Assembly: GCA_951230915.1 (NCBI GenBank)
Contig: OX579633.1
Location: 54,760,029 to 54,824,028, forward strand
DNA from: Antitrichia curtipendula
Taxonomy: Eukaryota; Streptophyta; Bryopsida; Hypnales; Leucodontaceae
Length of the DNA stretch: 64,000 nt
Direction: 5' to 3'
Position numbers and translations under genes: made by a program
Shown: piece after piece, positions 44,966-54,785 of the stretch
How the letters are laid out: each line of letters starts with the position of its first letter
How positions within the stretch are numbered: the first letter of the stretch is position 1
The notes under the pieces: generated by a model
Seen by the model: only the letters and a program-made list of their open reading frames with translations
The model's database searches: none
Told to the model about the DNA's origin: nothing

Positions 44966-46206
44966 TTAACCCTTTAAAGATCACGTGACCATAGTTTGGT
45001 TGCCAGGAGTAGTTTTTGGCCTATATATCAAAATTGCTCAACAATTTGAAAATTGGTCTTGAAGAATGCTTGTGATCACAAGAATTTTGCATCCATCTAA
45101 AAAATAACAATGAAATAGGGTATGTGAGTTGAAAATTAATGGTGTTTATATAGCATGGCTTCAAAATATGTATCCATTTTTTTGGGTAAAAAATGGATAA
45201 AAGCAACAACACACAGCATCAAATCTACAAGAAGAATGTCAAATTTCAGTTGCACAATCCTAAAAAATTTCAAAGTACGCTTGTATTGTTTTCCTATACG
45301 GTAGTAGTACAATTGTAGTGTTCAAAGATCTATTGAAATGGTGTTGTCATTTCGTTTTTTAAATTAGTCATCCTACACGTAAGGCCAATTCTTGATTGTT
45401 TTCACCAAATCAGATTTTCTATAACAATTATCAAATTTCTTGTAGTATAGTTTAAGGGTAGCCAAGAAAGTGAGATTTTTGACCTTTTTTGTCCACTTAG
45501 CTACACTTTGTGATTGCTATTTTTGTCTATTTTATGTGAAACTAGTCTTCTTGGAAAGGTGGGAACCATGGCTTTCTAGAAATGTAAGGCCCTTTTCAAT
45601 CAAAGCTTGCATGAAGCATTAACATCCAAAACCACACAAGCATGAAAAACTAGAGATTCTCCACATATGGCTCACTCAATCATTATAATCTATCACCTCC
45701 AAAGAACACCGTATCCATTAAAATGGGAGATTGGGGACCTCTCAAAATAAATCATGTCGATGTTGACCTAAATCAGGAATTCCATTCAAATGAGAGTTTT
45801 GAGCTAAATTGACATAAAACCTTTCATATTTGACGCTATTTTGAAAGGTTTTACTACAATTTAGGTCGGCTTGACCTAAATTGCAATAAAACCTTTCAAA
45901 ATATCGTCAAATCTGAAAGGTTTTATGTCAATTTAGCTCGACTCAACCTAAATTGCAATAAAACCTTTCTTCAAGTTTTTTTTTAATTTACCTCTCATTT
46001 CAATGGAAAACTCTCATTTTAATGAATATGGTGTTAAAGGTAGATCTAGCTGAAATTTTGATATGTGACAACAAACAAATTGTCCTTCACTTTGTATGGT
46101 TGGATTGTTCAATTTGGGTCCATATTTGATTCAATTGCACATCCAAATTTGTCGTCCTTGTTTTCAATGAGTTTTTTGAAAAAGGGTGTGATCCTTAAAG
46201 GGTTAA
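44966..46206. mobile_element. TTAA element (TTAACCCTTTAAAGATCAC family) with nested element
   Basis: It starts TTAACCCTTTAAAGATCACG and ends GTGATCCTTAAAGGGTTAA. It is 1241 bp, of which 327 bp (45707-46033) is a nested family E element; without it the length is about 914 bp, near the P1 size. No supported coding region. Confidence 0.75.
45707..46033. mobile_element. TIR element family E
   Basis: The ends CACCGTATCCATTAAAATGG and CATTTTAATGAATATGGTG are inverted repeats of about 23 bp. The interior repeats AAAGGTTTTATGTCAATTTA-like blocks in both orientations. No target duplication is evident. Confidence 0.65.
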
Positions 46207-46273
46207 AATGTAAAACTATAGAACTTCCAAACCTAAAAGTTTGTTTTCCAAACCTAAAAATTTGACCCACTCT

Positions 46274-46338
46274 TTAACTCCTAAAGGACGGGCTGGTCCT
46301 GCGGACGATTTTCGGCCTCCTCGTCCTTTAGGGGTTAA
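46274..46338. mobile_element. 65-bp minimal TTAA element
   Basis: TTAACTCCTAAAGGACG and CGTCCTTTAGGGGTTAA enclose only about 31 bp (GGCTGGTCCTGCGGACGATT and CGGCCTCCT). It consists of little more than P1-type terminal repeats. Confidence 0.75.
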
Positions 46339-46628
46339 TGCAAGCATTATTATGCTGTAACTCCCCTTATTACATAAGCCCAGGTGTGTGTACCGTAAGC
46401 TACCTATGAGACGCTTTATGTGGAGGGGTAGTAATTCAAGCTACCTACCGGGCCTACCTTACCTAAAAAGTAAATCCGCCAGCTGACGTTAAAAGCGGCA
46501 TAATCGGTATACAGTAGTCAGAGAATCAACGGCAGCAAGGGCCTTCACTAGTCATAAAAAAACACTCTCTTCATCTCGAGTGGTCGAGTACCAAAGTTGA
46601 TCGAATCCTACACCGGTATTGGCATGTA
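46339..46628. other. No gene assigned
   Basis: Composition is more balanced than nearby repeats, possibly host DNA flanking the gene region at 47-50 kb. No domain or complete frame. Confidence 0.35.
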
Positions 46629-46951
46629 AGGTATGTACAATTGTACACCCATAAGCGTCCTTGTCCGCATAACCGTCACCTTTGAAATTCTTGAAAAATC
46701 TGTGAAAGTGAATAGATGTAATAACAAGGATGTACAACATGTGAACATGAAATCTTGTGAATGGTTATGGTTGCAATGAGAGTTTGCTCTTTAAAAATTC
46801 ACAACTTATTCTCATAGTATCCAAATAATTCATTCTAAATTGCAAACACATTATTTTTCTGTTCCTGACAAGATCCTATAATTTTCCAACTGTTTATTGG
46901 TACTCATCATGTTCAAAACCCTTAGTTTGATGCTTATGGGTGCTCCTACCT
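46629..46951. mobile_element. Stowaway-like MITE, family B copy 3
   Basis: The right end GCTTATGGGTGCTCCTACCT matches family B. The left AGGTATGTACAATTGTACAC then CCATAAGCG has a small insertion. TA flanks both sides (46627-46628 and 46952-46953). Confidence 0.75.
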
Positions 46952-47109
46952 TAATCATTAACTACATTTCAAGCAACAGTAAATCCTACCCTTCTTCTCC
47001 GTCTCCTTCCAGTATTACTGGAATTATTCTTTACTTTTGCGCCACAGTTGACAGAGGCGTCCTGCTTTAACCCAAAATTCATGCGATTCTCAGTTTGTGG
47101 ACTGAAATT

Positions 47110-47902
47110 AGACCTTGATGAAGATCCAATTCACAATCTCTGGCGCATGGATATCCATCCCTAGTCCAAAAAAATTAATATTGTATACGATAACCACCAC
47201 TTGCTGGTTATTCCTAATTTCGATTCCTATATCTGTCTACAGGATCATCGACTCGAGGGTTGAAACAAGAGGCCTCAAGCCAGGACCAACACAATCTTCT
47301 CCTTGGTATTCTTGTGACCACTGCAATTCATCTCGAGTGTCAAAACTCAGAACTTGCAGCAATTCAGCCTCAGACGGAAGGGTCAGGACCCGTGTAGTTA
47401 AAGATTGAGGGTGAAGAAGTCCCTGGAAATCTAGAGAACTGGGCATCCGTGGCCCTAGCTTGCCCTGCGGGGGGCATTTCTGACCATGAACAGCAGTCCA
47501 CGAAGCCAAGGAGCTGGTCACTCGCGTGGAGCAAAGGCCCCCTTTTGCACTCGATGTTCGCTGCTGAATCTGCAGGCAAATATCTCGCTCTAGCTCTCTC
47601 GAGCAATTCTTCCATGCTTGCGATTTTCAATCACCTTCTCATTTTCAGTCAAGGCGCCACTTGTTTTTCTCATGTGAAGTTAGAGTGGAGAGACTAAATT
47701 GCTATCGCTGATCGCAAGTCTTTTTGTACTTGAACAAGTGAGCAGTTCCCTACTCAAATCGGACCTACAATCTTGCTCCATGTGTCTGGAGCGTCGACAT
47801 TGTTGTATTGCTGTAGAATCAATCAGGATAGGGACAGTTTTCAGGCAGTTGTCTGCTAACCTTGAACTATATTTTCCTAGTTTGAGAGCTTTAGGGAGGT
47901 GA
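47110..47902 (+). other. Exon-like region, possible PGG-type membrane segment
   Basis: The composition is clearly richer in GC than its surroundings. After a TCTGTCTACAG acceptor-like site at 47251, one plus-strand frame runs to 47697 with a single TAG at 47395. It encodes KQEASSQDQHNLLLGILVTT and later CPAGGISDHEQQ and SSNSSMLAIFNHLLIF. This order resembles the PGG membrane domain found after ankyrin repeats in plants, but the match is weak. It may be 5' exons of the gene at 48676-50258, a separate decayed gene, or non-coding. No ankyrin repeat is visible. Confidence 0.3.
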
Positions 47903-48038
47903 ATGTCGCAAATGTCGGTGCACTGATTTGCAAAATAACGTTGAGATGGACTTTTGTGGTAGAACTAGCCAACGTCGAATGATTTCTTCACGTTTAGCTT
48001 TCAGCTGGATAAGACTTAAGAGCTCATTTTTCTTCTAA

Positions 48039-48250
48039 CGCCATTTTCATTAAATTGGGACTAAATGTTCATTTTGGGATTTCTACAGGTTTGAGGTGAT
48101 CACCTTAAACTGACACTTGCCCTCACTTGAGAAAAGGTTTTTTTGTGAGGGGCAAAAATTAAGTGGCTCAAATTGTTTAAGGTAACTTTTTGGGTTGAAG
48201 ATGAAATGCAATTTGGGAATCTTGTTTTACCAATTTAATGAATATAGCGT
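48039..48250. mobile_element. Family D MITE copy 2
   Basis: CATTTTCATTAAATTGGGAC at the left and CAATTTAATGAATATAGCG at the right pair, with GTTTGAGGTGATCACC and CCCTCACTTGAGAA inside as in the other copies. Confidence 0.55.
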
Positions 48251-48370
48251 TTTCTTCTTTAAAAAATATGGACAATTAGTATTACAATTTGTCATATAGA
48301 AATTATACCAGTATGTTGTCCTACTTGTCCAAAGGATAATCAATTTCTAAAATTCCTCTCAAGGAAAAAA

Positions 48371-48620
48371 CACCATATTCAATAAATTGGAAAAAAGGAC
48401 ATAATTTGGGACTTTCAGACTTGCCTTCAAAAGTTTCAAAAGTTTGAGGTGATCTAGTCAATTCAAATTCAGCGTGTTTTTTTGTAGACATGTCCTCACC
48501 TGAGAGGAGGGATTTGCAAGGAAAAACTCTCAATGACTTAGATTGAATGTAATCAAATCTAACTTGGCAGAGGGAGTACAAGTTGGGACACCTGTTTTTC
48601 CCAATTTATTGATTACATGG
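48371..48620. mobile_element. Family D MITE copy 3
   Basis: CACCATATTCAATAAATTGG and CCAATTTATTGATTACATGG form the TIR. It ends about 55 bp upstream of the membrane-protein exon, so it lies in the putative intron or promoter. Confidence 0.6.
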
Positions 48621-48675
48621 TCTTAAAAACGTCTACTCGTAACACTGATAAACCATCCTTGTGTTTGTTTGGCAG

Positions 48676-50258
48676 GGTGCTATCTTGTTTGTCATTCTTT
48701 CGACCCACTCTCAGTCGGTTGGAGCGATCCGTGACATGAGCCTAACTAGTCCCGACACTATCGGTCCATGGAGCAAAGCTTTCAAAACAGAACGTCATTG
48801 CCAGGACTTTCATCCTGAGAATGAATCAGCATTGTATTTCTATTGGCCTGAAGACGATCCTGACGCTCATTTTGATTATTGTTGCTCTTATGAAAAAACG
48901 ACCCTTCAAATGTATACGCATGGAGATTTCGGACCAAGCTTGCTCTTGGGGCCGTATTATGACCTTGGCCTGCTCGACAAGTGCTTGCCGTACTGGAGAT
49001 GCAATCAACTGTTTGAATCCAATACTAAAGCTATCACATACTACACAACTCACACATACTATACTTATTGTGAAGTGAACGACTTACGGAAACTGTACAA
49101 ACGGAGATTCTTGGTTGACACAGTGCTAAGACATGGTCTGCTTGAATCGGCGATCCCCTTCATCCTCTCCTCGGAGATTCTTACGGTTATCTCCGTTGCC
49201 CTCTATTGGTGCATATGGGGACGACGTGCTGATGGATCAAAAGTTATGAAAGTTTGGTTTCAACATTCTCGTAAGACGATCTTCAAAGACTGGACCCATT
49301 TGTGCCTTCTGGCAATAGTAGGCAATGGTCTCATTGAGGCGGTTGGACGTCAAAACCCTTATACATCACAGTCCAAATCGTTTTACAACTATGCCCAGCT
49401 ATATGTAGTGCTTTCCATTCTGGTCTGGTACTCCTCCGTTCTGCTCCAGGTTACCTACTGGATAGCCGAGATGGAGATGGAGCTGGAGTCAGCAGCAGCA
49501 GCAGCAAAAAGTAGAGCTGCTTCAGGTCATTAGGATACACAAGATACTAACTTGGCAGAAGGGCAAAATCTACCCAGTCAAAAACGTGGGATACCGAAAC
49601 TGGAGGAAATATTTGAGCTGAACGACGACTGGAAATGGCAACCTATAGCCGCCCATATAGGGATATTATTTTGTCTCTGGGGATTCCTGACTTATAGTAT
49701 TGACAAGGATGACGAGACTACTGGATCCGTGTTCGGGCTCATCGTATCCGCGGCGTGTCCCTGGAGTGGCTTGTACGCTTCGAAGATCATAGTCCGCGCA
49801 TCTCCATGGCTTCTGAAAAGGCTCCAACGTCACATTCTCCGCAAGCATCAGGGCACTACAACAGAAGGCAACATTTGCAATGATTTATGCAATACTTTGC
49901 AATGTCCATAAAAAAAAGATTCAACATTTGTGCAATGGTTTTGATATAATTTTGCATTATAATTGAATGACTACACAACTAGACTACAATTTGCAATTCA
50001 TTTGGAACAGTTTTGAAACAAAATAGTATGGATTCCGTAATACATACTTTTGCATTGTCTTGACAAGAATTTTGCAATGGTTTTGCAGGTGTGAACCAAG
50101 TTTCTTTGGACATCGAAACATCGCAAAATTATGGCAAATCTGTTTCTCTTTCATCGCAACGGAGGTCTTCTGTTGCAGGGCATCACCCTGCACGAACACG
50201 ATCGGCCAGACAGCACGACTCGGGCACGCCAGAGCTTCAGTCCATGAAGGAGCCATGA
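48676..50258 (+). CDS. Multi-pass membrane protein, unknown family, in-frame TAG
   Basis: A T-rich acceptor (TTTGTTTGGCAG) ends at 48675, so earlier exons probably exist and no start codon is assigned. The frame first gives a hydrophobic stretch (AILFVILST), then a Cys-rich, probably extracellular region (ERHCQDF, FDYCCSYEK, LDKCLPYWRC), then three membrane segments (PFILSSEILTVISVALYWCI; WTHLCLLAIVGNGL; LYVVLSILVWYSSVLLQ). A TAG stands at 49531-49533, but the same frame continues with two more segments (IGILFCLWGFLTY; GLIVSAACPWSG) to 49867. There a GC-AG intron (49868-50088) would join in phase to a tail ending LQSMKEP at 50258. The TAG may be removed by an 84-nt intron (49450-49533, GT-AG, phase 0) or may mark a broken allele. 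No family was recognised. Confidence 0.6.
49868..50088 (+). other. Putative GC-AG intron
   Basis: The donor is ACAGAAG with GCAACA following; the acceptor is GGTTTTGCAG. The intron is AT-rich with repeated TTTTGCAATG. Exons meet in phase 1 (GAA G then GT GTG AAC), giving EGVNQVSLDIETS. A canonical GT donor in the right phase was not seen. Confidence 0.55.
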
Positions 50259-50997
50259 GTTTAGGGGTCTTTTCCACTCCTGACCTCGGATCCATGAATA
50301 CAGACACATAATCAGACACCCTTGTCCGAGTGGGCCATTCTCTCATGCATTGGTTGCTTCCAATAGTGTAAAAGTGAACTTGGGTGTGGTAGGATGGGAC
50401 CAAATTTATGTACAAAAGCAGGTTTCGCCATATCCTCTACCTTTTCAAACCTCTTCTCTCCCCTCACTTTGTAAACAAATTCTGGAAATGACGTTTTAGC
50501 ACTTACAATTGCTACAAAAAGAGGGAAATGTTTGTGTTGAAATTGTAAATGAGTGTACATGTATATAACAGTGGAATATGTTGTAAATACGAAGTATGTG
50601 ATTTTACGAGGAAGTTGGAGACTACAACTGATAATGGTATTTAGTGTTGGCAACACTAATTATGAACCCCAACACTAAATGTCAACAATCCTCATAATGT
50701 TACCAACATTAAATGTCAACATATACACTATTTGTCATCTATAGTAATTTTTGTGAGTTTTTTTTACAAGTTTAAATTTAGTGTTAGAAATTGGTTCATT
50801 TTTATTAAAACAAATAAAATAGAAATAAATTATGATTTGATATTTAGACAATTAACTTATAGCCAAAATCTTAATCTACAAGAGGTTCAGGACAGGAAGA
50901 GGAGGCGACAAAGAGTGATGTGCACAAAAAAGAAGGTAACTCTAAATGCAAACTAGTTGTTCAAATTTTGAGTGACTGAAGTAAAAGTGCAGGTCGT
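50259..50997. other. No gene seen
   Basis: The first part may be 3' UTR of the membrane-protein gene. Later sequence repeats AACACTAAATGTCAACA-like words. A short frame at 50732-50956 has no recognisable content. Confidence 0.4.
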
Positions 50998-51005
50998 ATT
51001 GGTAA

Positions 51006-51132
51006 CAGGGTTATTTTTTTCGGTTCCTTTTCTGTTGCCAGCCTTCCCCATTGAACAATAAATGGCGGGAAACGATTTCAGTAGCCAATTTTGTCACCCG
51101 TTGGCTGTTTATCGCCTAAAAAAAGAACCCTG
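51006..51132. mobile_element. hAT-type MITE, family F copy 2, exact 8-bp TSD
   Basis: It starts CAGGGTTATTTTTTTCGG and ends CGCCTAAAAAAAGAACCCTG. ATTGGTAA flanks both sides (50998-51005 and 51133-51140). 127 bp. Confidence 0.85.
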
Positions 51133-51476
51133 ATTGGTAATGTAACACTACTATACTTGCCGTTTTCAGCATTTTTGTGGCAAAGCATGATGTGGACAGC
51201 ACAACAATTAAAGTAATGGAGTTACGTACAACAAGTTGGATGTACACATTATTTCTTGTTAATTCTGCTGCTGACAGTTGTCAGTCCATCACCTCGATCC
51301 AGGGTTCGAGGAGAACCGGCGGTTAATGCATTGTCAGCCGGTTGATATTGTAAGAAAACCGGTGACTTGGAATTTGAAACTATAAGATGAAAATCCAGTC
51401 ATTTTTCCTAAATAATCCTAGTTATAATATGTTACAGTAGAAAGTTAGAATTTTTACAGGAAACAACAGATGGATG

Positions 51477-52404
51477 TGATCCCCTAAAAGGACCATGACC
51501 GTTATTGTGTCAAAAGACATCAACTGTCACTTTTATGACAAGAGCAAAAAAGTTTGAAGATTGGTCTTTTTGCATATTTAACTGTAGGATCTTGTACTAG
51601 ACTTGTACACGAATGTGTCATTCAAAACTTTGAAATTTTGAGTGCACAAATTGCAAGACTCCTGCGTTTAAAGTGTAAAAAACAAGCATTTTTGCACTTT
51701 GCTTGACTAGATTATTTGATTTTGAACTTTTTTTAACTTCAAATTTTTGCACCATGGAGTTTTGAGGTTTCTTTTTTATGGTGGGATTTGAGTTGAGAAT
51801 CTTCAAAAAAAAAAAAAAAAAAAAAAATACTTAATTTTCATTCTTAAAAATAACATTAAATATAGAAGGTTTGAGATTGAACAATATCTTCCATTGTTAA
51901 TAACTTAGCAATGGAATTGAATCACAATAATCCCAATGGTGAGATTGTCCTAGCAAGCAATCTTCACCCTTTCCAATAGTTTTTATTTGCAAAATTGTTA
52001 AATTTGCAATCAAAAATTAAGTTTATAAGTAATTTTTGCAGAGCAAAACCACACCTACTTGCAAACTAAAACTTCTCATAACTTTCATTTCATTTATTAG
52101 AATTGAATAATTCAAAGCTCCCCACGTCTATATAAGTCTAAAGAACCTAGATCAGATTCTTATTTGAAAAAAATGAAATGTTTAAAGAAGTTTTTGGCAG
52201 CCCAGGGAGCAGCATTTTCTAGATTTTCATGCATAACTTCTTCAATAAATGTTGGAATGAAGAAAAAGTTACATTCCCAAATAGATCCTTGAATTCCTCA
52301 CCTTCAATAATAAATTCAGGAAATCACGCAATGTGATTTAGCCATAGGTACATGCCTAACATCCCATTTGTCCTCCAAACGGACAATGGTCCTTTACGGG
52401 TTAA
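51477..52404. mobile_element. TTAA element family P1, full length
   Basis: The left TGATCCCCTAAAAGGACCATG has a mutated TTAA; the right end is CAATGGTCCTTTACGGGTTAA. 928 bp. It includes a 23-base A run near 51806-51828 and closely resembles the copy at 60909-61839. Confidence 0.75.
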
Positions 52405-52494
52405 GTCCCAATGAAAATAGGGTAAACTGCATGTGCGAGTTTTTACATCTTTGACATCTTTGTTACCTTTGAGATCTTTGACAACTTTGATATC

Positions 52495-52727
52495 TTAATC
52501 CTTAAACGTCCTAGCGTGCCGCTGTGACCAATACAATAGGGGATATTTTTTCTATATTTGGAGTGAATCAACACTTCTACTACATTTGAACTAACAAAGA
52601 AGTTGAAGAATAGATCAATGCGGTTCTAGTGAGCTACTTGAAATCCCAAATTAAAATTTCTTATTGGTAGCAAATGACACTTATAAATCAGCGTATGTAC
52701 GGGCCCCTAGGGACGTTTAAGGGTTAA
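52495..52727. mobile_element. Family A 230-bp TTAA element
   Basis: It starts TTAATCCTTAAACGTCCTAG and ends GGGACGTTTAAGGGTTAA. It is inverted relative to the array at 17813, with CTAGTGAGCTACTTGAAATC inside. Confidence 0.85.
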
Positions 52728-53029
52728 CTTTACTGAAGCTAAGAATGGAAGGGTCCAACACTACATTTTGAAAATTTAAGTACTCATACGGTGCTTTTTA
52801 TAATTTCATAACTTTTGACTCATTTTTCAGATATTCTAAGGAACTTTGCTAAGACATTCATATCCAACACCTCTAGCACTTCTGTGTTCCAAACAAGGCA
52901 CTATACTCTGTATCATACAAACTGACTTAACAGATATCTATAATATTCAAATTGAGATAAGGCAAAAAAAAGAGTTAACATTCATGGTATAAGGGCTCCT
53001 TTCATGCAAGGGGGGTGGGCCGGTAGTAC

Positions 53030-53234
53030 TTAACCCCTAAAGGTCCAAGGGCCCTTTTCTAGGGAAAAATGAGATTTTGGGTAAAAATAAATGTTGGAAT
53101 GAAAAAATAGTTACATTCCCACGTAGATCTTTGAATACCTTACCTTTATTAAAAGTTTCAAAAATCACTCAAAATAATTTAGCCATAGGTACCTACCCAA
53201 AAGTTCATTTGTACGCCGAAGGGACAATGGTCCT
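53030..53234. mobile_element. P1 element, internally deleted
   Basis: The left TTAACCCCTAAAGGTCCAAGG and the right CGAAGGGACAATGGTCCT are P1 ends only 205 bp apart. The right tip merges with a second terminus, TTAACCCTTTAACACTTGG, at 53235. Confidence 0.65.
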
Positions 53235-53531
53235 TTAACCCTTTAACACTTGGTCAACCTTATTTTGGTCGATTTTGACTCTTTTCAATTTGTAGAGAGA
53301 GTATGTCAAGAAATTTGATGACATGACAAAGGAAACGCATTTGGGGAATTAGAAGGTGAAGAGTTTAGGACAATAATCAAGCCAATCTGAGGTGGCATGT
53401 GGCTAGAGGGTTGGGAAAACTAAAAAAGTACTCGCTGAAAATACACTAATAAATGCAAAAAAATGAACATAACAACTAATAATGATCATGATTCATGATG
53501 CATAACACTAAACCCTGCAAGATGCTTCCAT

Positions 53532-53984
53532 TTGTACGGTCAGATCTATGATAGATATCTATTTTCAGTAACCCTAAAATTTCCCCAAAATGAAAATACA
53601 AAGGAATGCCCAACTGAGGAATTGACCAGGATCGTTAAAGGGTTCAGGTTAAGAAATACGAGACATCCCTCTTGCATGGAAGGAGGCCCTAAGTCACTTC
53701 ACATGGTACCTGTATTGGAAAATAACATTCTAACAATTTCTCAAAATAGGGATACTTTGATTCCTACAAATTGGCAAGGATGTTCAATAACTTTCATTAG
53801 AATCAGTCATAAAGATGCAAGAACTTTCAATAGTGCTCTACTGTCAACATTGACACCTGAACGGCTCATTGAAACGTACCATACTAAATCCGACGGTCCG
53901 GCCATACTGCAAAACTTTACTCGGCAGGATTCTATCTACTTACCCTTACGCTCCTGCCTTATCGATCATTTATGCAAGGGTTAA
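53532..53984 (+). other. Hypothetical 150-codon frame
   Basis: An open frame in balanced-composition DNA next to the DOG1-domain gene. It lacks an ATG at its start (opens with TTG), so it could only be an exon or chance. Sequence such as PSCMEGGPKSLHMVPVLENN shows no known domain. It ends in the TTAA junction of the family A element at 53981. The terminus at 53235 (TTAACCCTTTAACACTTGG) may instead make this the inside of a TTAA element. Confidence 0.25.
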
Positions 53985-54214
53985 CCCTTGAACGACGAGG
54001 CAGCCCTTTCTGACCAGTACAATACGATATATTTTTCTTGTATTCGGAGTGCAACCACACCTTTATCACATTTGAGATCAACAAAGAAGTTGAAGAGTAG
54101 ATCCATGCGGTCATAGTGAGCTATTTGAAACCCCAAATTACAACTTTTCGTTGGTAGCAATGGCCCACTATATCGCAGCGTATATATGATTCCCTCTCGT
54201 CGTTCAAGGGTTAA
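53981..54214. mobile_element. Family A 230-bp TTAA element
   Basis: It starts TTAACCCTTGAACGACGAG and ends CTCGTCGTTCAAGGGTTAA, a perfect 19-bp TIR including TTAA. 234 bp. Confidence 0.9.
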
Positions 54215-54369
54215 CCTAATTGCACTGAAACATAATCCACAACCCCTCAGGATTTACTTCTCACTGTACATAAAAGCTAAACTCTTGAGCTTCGATCCAA
54301 AGTAAAAGGATGCCGGACTCTCACCAGACAAGCCCCCAAATGTGACTTGCTCTGTATGACAATTTCTGA

Positions 54370-54604
54370 TTAACCCTTAAATGACCATAGGGAACCGTAC
54401 ATATGCTGACGTATAAGTGCGTTATGCTACCAATAAGAAATTTTAGTTTGGGATCTCAAGTAGCTAACTAGAATCGCATTGATCTATTTTTCAACTTTTT
54501 TAGTTGATCTTAATTGTAGTAGGAGTGTGGATCCATTCCAAATACAAGAAAAACACCTCGTATTGTACTGGTTGCAAAGGGCCTCACGGTCCTTTAAGGG
54601 TTAA
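54370..54604. mobile_element. Family A 230-bp TTAA element
   Basis: It starts TTAACCCTTAAATGACCATA and ends ACGGTCCTTTAAGGGTTAA. Same orientation as the array at 17813. It lies about 180 bp downstream of the DOG1-domain gene stop. Confidence 0.85.
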
Positions 54605-54785
54605 TCATGTTCAGGATCTCTCCCACTCCCAGAAGAAAATCTGAAGAAGAAAGAGCTCCTTCTTACAGTTAATCCTTCGCTGGTACATGTGTTGACGAGT
54701 TAGATTTTAAAAGTAAGAAGAGTCTCCTCCGATTAGGCGAGATGATATTCTCACTCATGGAAATAGCAGAGTTTAAGATTTAGCA

